DNA of 64,000 nt from Paralichthys olivaceus (lineage: Eukaryota; Chordata; Actinopteri; Pleuronectiformes; Paralichthyidae): contig NC_091094.1 in the NCBI RefSeq assembly GCF_024713975.1, positions 28,668,501 through 28,732,500 of the forward strand, given 5' to 3'. Shown in pieces: positions 55,201 through 64,000 of the stretch. The notes beneath the pieces were generated by a model, which saw only the letters and a list, made by a program, of their open reading frames with translations, had not been told where the DNA came from and ran no database searches. The position numbers and the translations under genes were made by a program. Position 1 is the first letter of the stretch. Every line of letters begins with the position of its first letter.

Positions 55201-58200
55201 AATCCCACCTAGTGATTGTAGAGATGGCCAGATGTAAGATCATGGTGACTCTTCAGATTTGATAAATCCTGTCTCATAATTATGGATGCACTGATTACCC
55301 ACAATACCAAGATCAATGTTAAGAAAAATATTTGGCCAATATCAGATGATGCATTTTAATAGCATGTTATTGTCGAGTTTGCCAGTCGATGACCGTAAGA
55401 AAGAACCATCAAAAGAATCCATACAGATTCTTCTGATGGTCCAACAGGCCACTGATAACACAGGCCTTCCAGTGCTGAGAATGACCAGTCCTACAACTAT
55501 AAGAAGTGTACACAATATAAACAATATTCCTGACATCTGAGGACACAGAGAATTGAGAACACGCATGTAAGTCACTTGTATCTCAGACAAAAGCTAAGCT
55601 AAAACAAAGACAATCAGGCTAAATACAGAGAGCTCTCATTTTAGCTTCTTTAACTACCGTAAATTACCAAATAATAGCCCAGGCGTTTATTTGTTTCAAT
55701 CACTAAACAGACCAGGCGTTTATTTGGGACAGGCGTTTAATTTCTTCCACACAAAATCCTTCTGGGCAATAGTTGTACGTCTTCTGCAAGTGAAGTTGTT
55801 GCAGCAGAGGAAACGAGCACTCGCGGCAAACTCCTCATCTCTGCTGTCACTCACGGTGGTGTACATTTGTTTCGCCATCGCACTGATCATTTAGCGGGAC
55901 ACTCTCTTGTGGCGTGCTCGTTTGCTGATAACCCATTCCCACGTTTATTGAAACTCGCTAGCCTTCTTCCTACCTCCACCAGGCAGCCTGGCTCTTTTGC
56001 TGTCCTCCTCGGACAGATGCTGAAGCTCAGTTTTATTTTAACGCCAATATCTCACTCTCTTGTGACAGAGAAACGTCTAGCGGCTGCTTCTCCTGAGTTT
56101 TCCTCTGTATTTTTACGACAGAAAGTTTGAATTTCAAGTCGTACTTTTTATTTTTTTGCTGCACCGGAGCCATGGCGATCATCAGAAAGCAAGCGCAATA
56201 CGTGAAAAAGGCAAAGAAGAAAAACATGCAGTGTCAGTGGTCACGTCTTTTAAAAAAAAAAATAAAAATTAGACCCGGCATTTATTTGGAACCGGCGGTT
56301 ATTTATCAAAATATAGACCTGCACCCAGCGTTTAAAGGGGACCCTGCGGTTAATTGAAATCCGGCTATTATTTGGTAATTTACGGTATATACAGCATATA
56401 TATATATATAAAGATATATAGGGGTATAATACTCGAATAAGCCTTTCTGCATTGTACTTCATAGTAACACCTCTACAACATGAATCACCAAAGCAGGTCC
56501 GACAGTGTTGTTTTAAGTATGTACACCCGGCATGCCAAGCTGATGGAGGGTGGAACTCAAACTCTCAAATGTGATCAAGATAAACAAAATTCATCATGTG
56601 CTGTGTATCTTGGCCAGATGTCTCTCTATAAAGCTGTTTGCACTTCATACTGGCTCTGTATAAAGTCTAAACAGCTCAGTAAACAGATGACACCAGCAGA
56701 CTTCAGTTATGGGACACTTTAGAGGCATGCATTATCTGAAAATAATTTGAGCCAAGTACTCTGTTTCAGGTTATAGAATGAATTTCATGATTCTGATAAT
56801 AGTGTGCAGTTTTATGTCATTGCAGCTTCCCCTTTATAGATTTTAGACTAGATCTAAGAAATAGGACCATTATTACATGGAAAGTACACATCGCTCGAAA
56901 GTCTATATGCAATCTATTCATCCCACAACCTCTCACTCCATATTACCCCAAATGCTCCATCTGTACTCACTGGAGGCCACTTTGTTGTAGGGTCTGGGGA
57001 TCCGGTGGGGTGGCACCGCAGGGGTCAGAGGGGAGTCCTTCCTCTGGCTCTGGGTGGGTGCCCTGTCACTAGGCGAAGGCCTACCAGGTGGAGTGCTTCC
57101 GTGCGGCCAGGGGGGATCTCTGAGTGATGGGGGTGGCGAGCTCATCGGAGGCTCCAAAGGCGGTGGCTGCTTGAAAACTGATGGCTCTGTGTGACTGCTG
57201 TATGAGGACAACTTCTCCAGTGGGGAATGTCTGCATGACCGGGAAAGAAAATGCCATACATATTACTACATATTTTTCAAATTAAGTTATCCCAACTAAA
57301 GGTGCAAAGGACAAAACATGTGAAGCCAGTTGACGCTGGACTCTAATTTACATTTCAACAGTGATAGTTTCTTACAGGATCACCATCATGGACCAAATCT
57401 AGTCTGTTTGGATCCTAACTTTCTCTCAAACAGACTTTTCATTTGACATTTGAGAGGCGAAACGATTCATTGACCTGGTACAATATATCTATTCATGAGC
57501 AACAACATAATGTGTCCAAGCAAAAGTGTATTGTTGATGTGCCCTAATTTTGAAATGCCTTTGTGTTACAGTGACCATTTCCGCCCTTCTCACCCTTAAG
57601 GGGCAAGCACTGGGTGCAGTCTGCTCTACTGTCCCCGCTGAGAAAAATACAACACCACCGCCAGAAAAAGGGGAAAAAAAAAACACATTCAGAACAACAC
57701 AAGCATCAGCTTGTTTCATCAAGGAGCACTGCTTGGGGCTTGTGTGCACTTCCTTTCCCTGACAAACCAGCTGCAAAATGTCTCATCTTTACCAACAGTC
57801 TGTGTAATCTCCCTCCAGGAAAGGGCCTTGTCACAGACACAGTGAAGTGCTGCAAAACCTTGGGTTATTTTCCCCTATCTCTATTACTATCTATCGTTGT
57901 GCTTAGATTTCCTGTGCTCCAGCATCAGCTCTTCTTCTCACACTGCTTCTGTGTGAATGTGAAATGTCTGCTGTCTGCTTTTTTTCTTCTGCGCTACAAT
58001 TTTTTTGTGCAACTCATCAGGTAAAATTTTCCCAAGAAATAGAATGCTGTGTGTAGTGTTAACTAATTCAATTGTCCTTCCCTTGTTGTGGATGTGCTAG
58101 CCTAATGTCTTTGCAAGTTCTGAACGGGTGGTTGCTTTAACCAGATTCATGCACTCGTGCCCGACACAGCTACACACCCTAACCCTACACTGGCTTAACG

Positions 58201-61200
58201 TAAGTGTGCTTGAAGAAAAACGACAAGCAGGCTCCCAGCTGATCTCTGGTCACAAAGGAGCACAAAATCAAATATCTCAATTTTTTTTTTTAAATATAAA
58301 AGTTACTTATACAGCTATACAAAACAAAATAGACACAAAACGTGGGCAGGACAATTTCTTTGATCATCACTACACATGGCATTCTATTGGTCGGGGAAAT
58401 TTGACTGACTTGTTGCACAATAAAATCCAGGAGCAGATGGAAAAGATCCAAGAGAAGATTTTGTACACATTCACAGAAGCAAACAGAGTGTTAGGAGCTA
58501 AACACTGAAGCTATAGCACAGAAAATGTAAGCACAAGCAGGGTATATTTGAGTGCAAGCACAGAGAGCATTACAAAATGTGAACCTAAAATCAGTAAGTC
58601 CTGCTCTCATACAAAAAACACACTCTTGAATAAAGAAAATAAGCAACGTGTTTTAAATTAAAATGTAGGATGAGTAAACTGAACTCAAGTCTGTAAATAC
58701 ATTTGTGAAATTATATTTCTGTTGCTTTTTGTGAGTTGACATTTGTAACTGATGACATGATATTTTTTCGATCTTAGGCACCTAAAACATTGCATATTTT
58801 GTGATATTGGCAAATATTGCATTGATTCCCAAAGAATTGATGTCACGATGAAACTGCCAATTTTTACCCTTACTTGACATGACCTACCTAGTACCTACCT
58901 CTCTCCTCCACACTTTCTCTTGCTACTCTTTCTTCTATTTATCAGAAGCAAATCTTTACAACTTAATTTTACACAAATCTACAACTGTAACATGATGCAA
59001 CCAAATATGGCATCAAACTGGCAGCAGTGAGATAATCTCTTCTGCTTGTAGGCCAATTATTTTTGAAACTGGAATGAAAACCAGATAAATCTGCCATGCA
59101 AATCTGACTGCCTTGTATCAACATTTATATACTGTTATTATGAAATGCAAAGAAAATAATGACATACACACTGATGGTCCTTAACTGACAAACTATTGAG
59201 GGTGTCGAAGTGCAATTCACAAGGCTTTTCAGTAGCTATGAGCTGGACTCCTTCTTATCCAGTGCAGTTATCTAACAACCTCGCAGTGATGCAAAGGCTT
59301 CAGTTACTGCTCAAAGTAGGTTTGGGCGATATATTAAAATGATCTTGGCCAATTGGCCACCGTCAGCTCCACAGTCGTGAAATTATGATATATTTGTGCA
59401 GGTGCGTGCATGTGGGTGCATGTGGGTGGCACACACATATACAGGAGAGCAAGTCAGTATCAGCGAATGAGCTCCTTACATGAATGAATACCTTCAATTG
59501 TGTTTGTGAAGACCAAATGATGTTGCTTTTTCTCAACTATAACATTATGTTTGCGTATGTGTGTGTTTGTCAGTGTATGTGTCGGTGTGTGTCTGAGTGT
59601 TAGTGAGAGAGCAAGAGAGGGAGCAAAATGCGCATGGGCTGAACAAATGAATGCATGCAACAAAGATCTGACCCATTAAAGAAAAGTATCAATTGTTATG
59701 TGGTGGTCAGTGTTGATAATGCAATGGTAAGAAAAAAAATCAATATGGACACCAAGAAGTATAAGGCCATTAGCTAAGTCAGTGCATGTGTCTGCATGTC
59801 AGCCCAAGCGAGAAAGATAAATAGCCCGTAACATAACCCCCTTATGAAACCCCCAGGTTTGCTTTTTAGTCAACAAATCTTTAACATAGAATACAATATA
59901 ATGTGTCGATTAGTGAGCTTTAGAGGTGCAGTAACTAAGCATCCTTGTTACCTCTGGACAGAGTTAGACTGTTTCCCTGTTTCACAGTATTAAGTAAGCT
60001 ATCTGTTGTCCTACATTTACCAGACAACCATGAAAGTGGTACTGATCTTCTCATCTAATTCTCAGAGAGAAAATGAAGCAGCATGCTGACAATCTATTGT
60101 CCTGTTGTTAGAGCTGTCTGCATCCTGGTGAAAAAGTGAAGTAGACATTTATAAGCAGGATTCAGAATGTGACCATTGAGCTTTTTTTTTTTTCCATCTT
60201 AGAGCACTCTGTTCTTACCGTACTGCATCTTTGGAGTTCTTGGAGTGTCTGTACTGGGGTGGGGTAGAAGGTGACGGTGGGGCTGCCCGTAGCTGGCCTA
60301 CACCCTGACCTCTACCCTCCCAGGATGAAGCAGAAGCCGAATTGGTCCCATGAGAAGGAGAGTGGCCATGGTGGGGCCTCTGCTGGGGTTGGGGTGCATG
60401 CGTGGGCGAGCGCAATCTAGCGTACAGCTTGGCCACAGGGCCATGTCTCCGCTCACAGTGCTTTTCGAAGGCCTGCGGCTTCACTACTTGTCCACAATGG
60501 CTGCACACCACCAGGTAGAAGTCATCATGGCCAGGATAAAGACCAAAGATGGACATGTCTGGGAGGAGAGTAGAGAGAGAAAGGGATGAGGTAAGGAAAA
60601 ACATAGACACTCGTATGCCAGGCTGCAGAGGAGGAAACTAGTCTATTTGTGAGACAGCTGGGGACAAATGGACAAGATGGACAACATTAATACACAAATA
60701 AAATACCCACTTCTTAAAAATATGTAAATGTAATGATTGGGGACTCTTGTGTTGTTGTCATGCTGTCTTGAGTGGGTTTCCTTTGGGTGCTACGGTTTCC
60801 TCCCACAAGCAAAATACCTGCAGATTTAGTAAACTAGTGACCAGTTCAGTGCATGTCTGAAAGCAGCGTAAGAGACTGGTCAGAGAAAGTCCAAAAACAG
60901 TCCGGAGGCTTTCACTTGAACATTTGCGTTTGCACATACATCCCCTCCGGAGAATTTCGGGAGGATTTCCAGAGTTCAGTGCATATCTGAAAGCATATTT
61001 AGTTTGAGCTGAGATAGACATGCTCCTGAACAGACTAAGTGAATGGGATGAATGTATATTAGTCTGGCAACTCAAGGATTTCAGCAAAATATGAACTGAA
61101 ACAAATCCCTACATCAATGCAAACTAAGGGAGTGTGTGGACTTTGGCTGATTATTATTAATATCCACTGTTATTATTTTGAGTGTTTTATGCAGATGCAG

Positions 61201-62903
61201 CTTTGGTGGGACAAAGTGAATATACTTGCATATGAATATTATCAAATAACTCTTTGATTTATCATATTATGCTTAAACAATCACAAATGGTGAATGTCTG
61301 TCAGACAGCTGCAGCTACAGCTACAGCTACAGACACTGAGGCTAGGGACCAGAAGCTGCCTAGGCATTACACTACCTAGCTTTAATACTCGCCCAGGTCT
61401 CTGTGAACCATTGGCTCCATTTACTTACTGTCTCTGGGCAGGGCTGGAAACCCAAGAGATGCTGAGACACAATTCACTGTACAGGTCCTTGTACATGCAC
61501 AGTAATGTAACTTTATATATTTAATGTTAACAGTTTGTGCTTTGTTGTTTTCAGATATAGCCCATTATCAAATATCACTAATTTGCCACAAGGGCATTAA
61601 TGTAACATTGTGTGGCTTACGTCTGTGTTAAGACTCTTGGATCAGATAAGTTAAAATGTTTTCACAAACTACAACAGCCTTGACTACTTTTTGCAGATTT
61701 TGACGTTCAGACTTACCCTCCTTACTGAGAGACATGGCCTCCGCAGCCTTTTTGCCATTCTTGCTGCAGTCCTCCCCATCAGGCCCTGAAACAAGGCATT
61801 TCACATACATGTTCGATTAGCCGCTTGGGAGGAAAGATGCTTTCCAACAGTTGATTGTCAGATCCATCTTCAACACAAAGATGGCCTTACATAGATTTTG
61901 CACATTAACAGGCTCTTAAGCTGTGTTATGTAAAGGACTAATTTGCAGGACAGATTCTCTTCCACATTGGGCCACTAAATTGTTCTACAACAGCAAGCAG
62001 GTAATTGTGTTGTTTGGTGGAGGATGACTTTATCTGTGCAGCACTTGGTGGTATGCCAGACAATGATTGAGCGCACATACTTAAACCAAGAAGGGCAAGA
62101 GCACTTTTGGGGCAGAAGTCTCACATTTGAGATGTCCTGTCGCACACAGAGATGTTAACATCAGTCAAATGGAGGCGACGCTGGCAGCTAAAGGGCAACG
62201 TAAAAATGAAGGTACAGGAAGACAGGGTAACGTTTGCTAACATCAAAGGCTGGGCCAGCAGCATTTACATGGTGGCAACAGCACAGACTCCGCCTCCGTC
62301 ACCGGTGTCTGCTCTCAGCCCTCCTGATGCTACCATTAGCATGCTAACGCTAACTGTCTCGTCGTCAGCGACTACTCTGGCTTCCTTGCTAGCTACTGTA
62401 GCTTTCCACAGCGAGAAGTTGCTCGCCCGACCATCCACACTAGCCACTGCTCTGGAGCCGCCGCTGCCGGCTGCTTTCACCACAATGAAGCGTGTCCCTG
62501 AAGCACTGGCAGCATGTATCATGGCCACGGCAGTAAAGCGCACACCGTAATGGCTTTAACTTAATAACCATCACTTATTTTCCTAGAAGAGAGCATTTGT
62601 AGTGGGACCTGGAGGAGAGCAACATGTTACCCACCCAGCGCTAGGACCCGGCAGGGTCTTTGTTTGGGTAACATGGTTAGCGCTGTCCTCCGTTTCCACG
62701 AATATAAACCAGTGTTGTTTGGTAAAAAGCCTTTGCAGCTGCCAGTGTTTACGTCGAGGTGTTTCCTTACCATCTGCCGCTGTCACACCGGCCCACTCGG
62801 CCCAGGTACTCCAGCTTTGACCCACGAAATCATCGAGGCTAGGCACCCGCCGATCCAGAGCAGCCATTACTTTTACTGCGCGTTCACGCGACGCCATCAT
62901 CAC
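43244..62903 (-). CDS. atxn7l2: Ataxin-7-like protein 2, 10 coding exons
   Basis: ATXN7-family proteins anchor the histone deubiquitinase module to the SAGA coactivator. Minus-strand exons in coding order: 62903-62771, 61785-61717, 60558-60219, 57230-56971, 54940-54858, 52158-51947, 50418-50238, 49530-49409, 46070-45095, 43261-43244. Phases agree throughout, giving 797 residues from the first ATG; human is about 722. Three ATGs open the frame (62903, 62900, 62897). The third has the best context and aligns with the mammalian start. A zinc finger is at C86, C89, H101, H106 ([22 protein letters not shown] region). The SCA7 domain spans exons 5-6: C271, C277, C288, C294, H297, H300, then NFDQLVAEL. 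Exon 8 carries the conserved [19 protein letters not shown] segment, as in mammals. Exon 9 encodes a long Ser/Pro/Lys-rich disordered tail. The last exon adds only PKLHH and the stop. The exon 6 donor (GTCGGT) is unusual. Confidence 0.93.
43495..43815 (+). mobile_element. tRNA-related SINE in ATXN7L2 intron 9
   Basis: The segment shows GAGGGTTTGATTCCAG (B-box-like), GTGTCCTTGTGAGAGATGCTG, then the typical end AAAAGCGCTGTATAAATACAG near 43790-43812. It is an eroded SINE of a common fish type. Confidence 0.65.
44080..44760. repeat. Degenerate ~110-bp tandem repeat array
   Basis: Successive units share GACCTTTGACC-like, CCAAAATCTAATCAG-like, GAGTCCAAGTG-like and GAGATATTGCGTTCAC-like blocks, ending with ACGGACAACCCGAAAACATAA. 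About four imperfect units can be followed. Related pieces lie at 54228-54360 and, reversed, around 31650-32000. The array lies in ATXN7L2 intron 9. Confidence 0.65.
46071..49408. other. ATXN7L2 intron 8, with SINE scraps
   Basis: This 3.3-kb intron holds two SINE-like pieces: about 46745-46915 (CATTCATACAGTGTG and CGACCGCTCTAACCCC) and about 48705-48830 (CTGAGGGGGTAGGGTGG, CTTGGGCAAGATGCTGAACC). The remainder is AT-rich and unassigned. Confidence 0.5.
53960..54190. repeat. Fish repeat with GAGGACATTTTG tandem units
   Basis: Three near-tandem copies of GAGGACATTTTGACGTTGT (the third diverging) are followed by a telomere-like GGTTAGGGTAAGG-rich centre and an inverted GTCCTCACAACTATAC end. This has the look of a small inverted-repeat element common in fish. 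It lies in ATXN7L2 intron 5. The interior TTAGGG-like units are irregular and not telomeric. Confidence 0.6.
54228..54360 (+). repeat. Single unit of the ~110-bp repeat family
   Basis: It carries ACCTTTGACCACCAAAATG, CCTTGAGTCCGACTG, AAATTTGAAGAAATTCC and ATGGACAGACAACC blocks in the same order as the array at 44080-44760. Confidence 0.6.
55655..56387. mobile_element. DNA transposon with subterminal direct repeats and HTH remnant
   Basis: The left terminus TACCGTAAATTACCAAATAA has its complement TTATTTGGTAATTTACGGTA at the right end (to 56387). Inside each end the motif GGCGTTTATTTG and variants recur several times (left about 55682-55742, right about 56275-56365). A minus-strand frame at 56033-56227 contains [11 protein letters not shown], which resembles the N-terminal helix-turn-helix of pogo/Tigger-type transposases. 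No catalytic domain remains. Length is 733 bp. It lies in ATXN7L2 intron 4. Confidence 0.8.
57231..60218. other. ATXN7L2 intron 3, unassigned
   Basis: Plus-strand open frames at 57614-58024 (136 codons) and 58128-58508 (126 codons) show no family motif. I treat them as chance or eroded repeat sequence. A homopolymer T run lies at about 60182-60193, in the intron directly upstream of the minus-strand exon 3 donor region. Confidence 0.4.
61306..61333. repeat. Short CAGCTA hexanucleotide repeat
   Basis: About four copies of CAGCTA/CAGCTG in ATXN7L2 intron 2. Confidence 0.8.
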
Positions 62904-63125
62904 TGCGCGGCAAGCAACTTACGTCATATGTCGCGCTCTCGACAGGATAGGAACTTCCTGCGAGCGCGTTCTTGGGACACCCACACACACAAGGGACTGG
63001 AAGACAGAGTGATGTCACTGCTGTTCTTCTCCACCAGACTTTAAGCAGCGTGTGGCTGAGCCAAAGCACAAAGACGCGAAGAAGAAGACGCGACAGGAGG
63101 TTAGGAAAGAGACGACAGTAATATT
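62904..63125 (-). promoter_or_regulatory. atxn7l2: ATXN7L2 promoter region
   Basis: GC-rich, CpG-dense sequence upstream of the first coding exon. It contains TTACGTCA (62919-62926), a match to the ATF/CREB half-palindrome, only 16 bases upstream of the first ATG. No TATA box is evident. Confidence 0.5.
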
Positions 63126-63461
63126 TAGGTAAAGTAACACAGATATCTGGAGAGGTGTAAGCACATGTCAGTGCATAGCCTATGAAGCACCTGTCGACCC
63201 CTGTCAATGCAGAGACCTCTACATAAAGTAAAGAAATGAATCGGATAACCTCAGTAACACGATAAAAGACAGATAGAGTCATGTGCACAGGTGAAACACA
63301 GAGAGTAACACAGGATACATTAAAGTTAGTGTTTAATCTCAACTGTTTTTTAAAAATCTTTTATAAGCAACCACTGTAAATAATAAGATGCACTTGGGCC
63401 TCTGTTGACCCTGGACCACTGTACTGTAAGTATAGCTGCATCCTCCTCAGAGGCCCTGGCT

Positions 63462-63822
63462 TTAAAGGTACAGTGTGTAGAATTTTGTGATATCTAGTGT
63501 TGAAGTTTCATGTTGCAGCTGAACACCCCTCACCTCACCCTCTCCTTCCAAACATGAAAAATAACCTGTGGTAGATTCAGTTTTCATAAAAACTCAAAAG
63601 GTGTTTAGTTTGTCCAGTCTGGACTAATGTAAAAAACATGGCGGCCTCCGTAGAGAGGGTCCCCCTCGATGTAAATATAAAGTATTTAAATATAAAGAGT
63701 CTTTTCTGGGGTAAAGAAAACTACAATTTAGATGAAGAAAACTAGTGAAAACATCATGAGGATGTTTCTAAATTTCTACCAATAGTTCCCTTTCACCTAA
63801 ATCTTACACACTGGACCTTTAA
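63462..63822. mobile_element. Small inverted-repeat element (MITE-like), copy 2
   Basis: Same element and orientation as 7429-7795. It begins TTAAAGGTACAGTGTGTAG and ends CTTACACACTGGACCTTTAA. The two copies differ by substitutions and small indels throughout, so they are separate old insertions. Confidence 0.8.
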
Positions 63823-64000
63823 GTCCATATGTCACAACAGTGCAGGTAAACCATTCATGTCCAAAAATAATATATATAGCTGTCTGACAGTGGAGTGATG
63901 TGGTTCAGTATTTGTTCATCTGTACAGACAAACACACTATTGTTCAGTGGCGCATAATGGCGTTAAGCACATGGAGAGTGTTTCCGAAGTGGTGATCAGA

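Noticed and set aside
57614..58508. Plus frames of 136 and 126 codons in ATXN7L2 intron 3
   Set aside because: No recognisable domain, no splice or promoter context, and low-complexity stretches. Kept only as unassigned intron content.

Overview
The window is vertebrate nuclear DNA, almost certainly from a ray-finned (teleost, perch-like) fish. The evidence is spliced genes with consensus GT/AG borders, short introns, GT-rich microsatellites, and a load of Tc1-type transposons, L2-type LINE pieces, tRNA-derived SINEs and small inverted-repeat elements of kinds common in fish. All gene models below were built by hand by reading exons, splice sites and codon phase, and by comparison with remembered mammalian family members. 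No search was run.

Four protein genes are supported. On the + strand, USP48 (27 coding exons, 5323-20189, 1047 residues) and ZBTB40 (11 coding exons, 22381-32685, 851 residues) lie head to tail. On the - strand, CYB561D1 (3 coding exons, 40691 down to 38269, 233 residues) and ATXN7L2 (10 coding exons, 62903 down to 43244, about 797 residues) lie one behind the other, ATXN7L2 upstream of CYB561D1. Phases agree at every junction in all four models.

Layout: 1-4600 is intergenic with a LINE fragment (2014-3235) and low-complexity sequence. 4600-5322 is the USP48 promoter and leader. 5323-20340 is USP48. 20345-22380 holds the USP48 3' flank and the ZBTB40 promoter and leader. 22381-32720 is ZBTB40. 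32720-38268 is a repeat-rich interval between the convergent 3' ends of ZBTB40 and CYB561D1, with an almost intact Tc1-like element (33817-35390). 38269-40691 is CYB561D1, with a 33-bp minisatellite just upstream of its start. 41110-43243 is AT-rich spacer. 43244-62903 is ATXN7L2. 63130-64000 is upstream flank with a small inverted-repeat element that also has a copy inside USP48.

USP48 is a ubiquitin protease and the ATXN7 family anchors the SAGA histone deubiquitinase module, so two of the four genes act in ubiquitin removal; I regard that as probable coincidence. The pairing of USP48/ZBTB40 (human 1p36) with CYB561D1/ATXN7L2 (human 1p13) is the most useful evolutionary signal. I found no evidence for an undescribed multi-gene system. 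The best leads are splice-site oddities, gene-structure differences from mammals, and some uncharacterised mobile elements.
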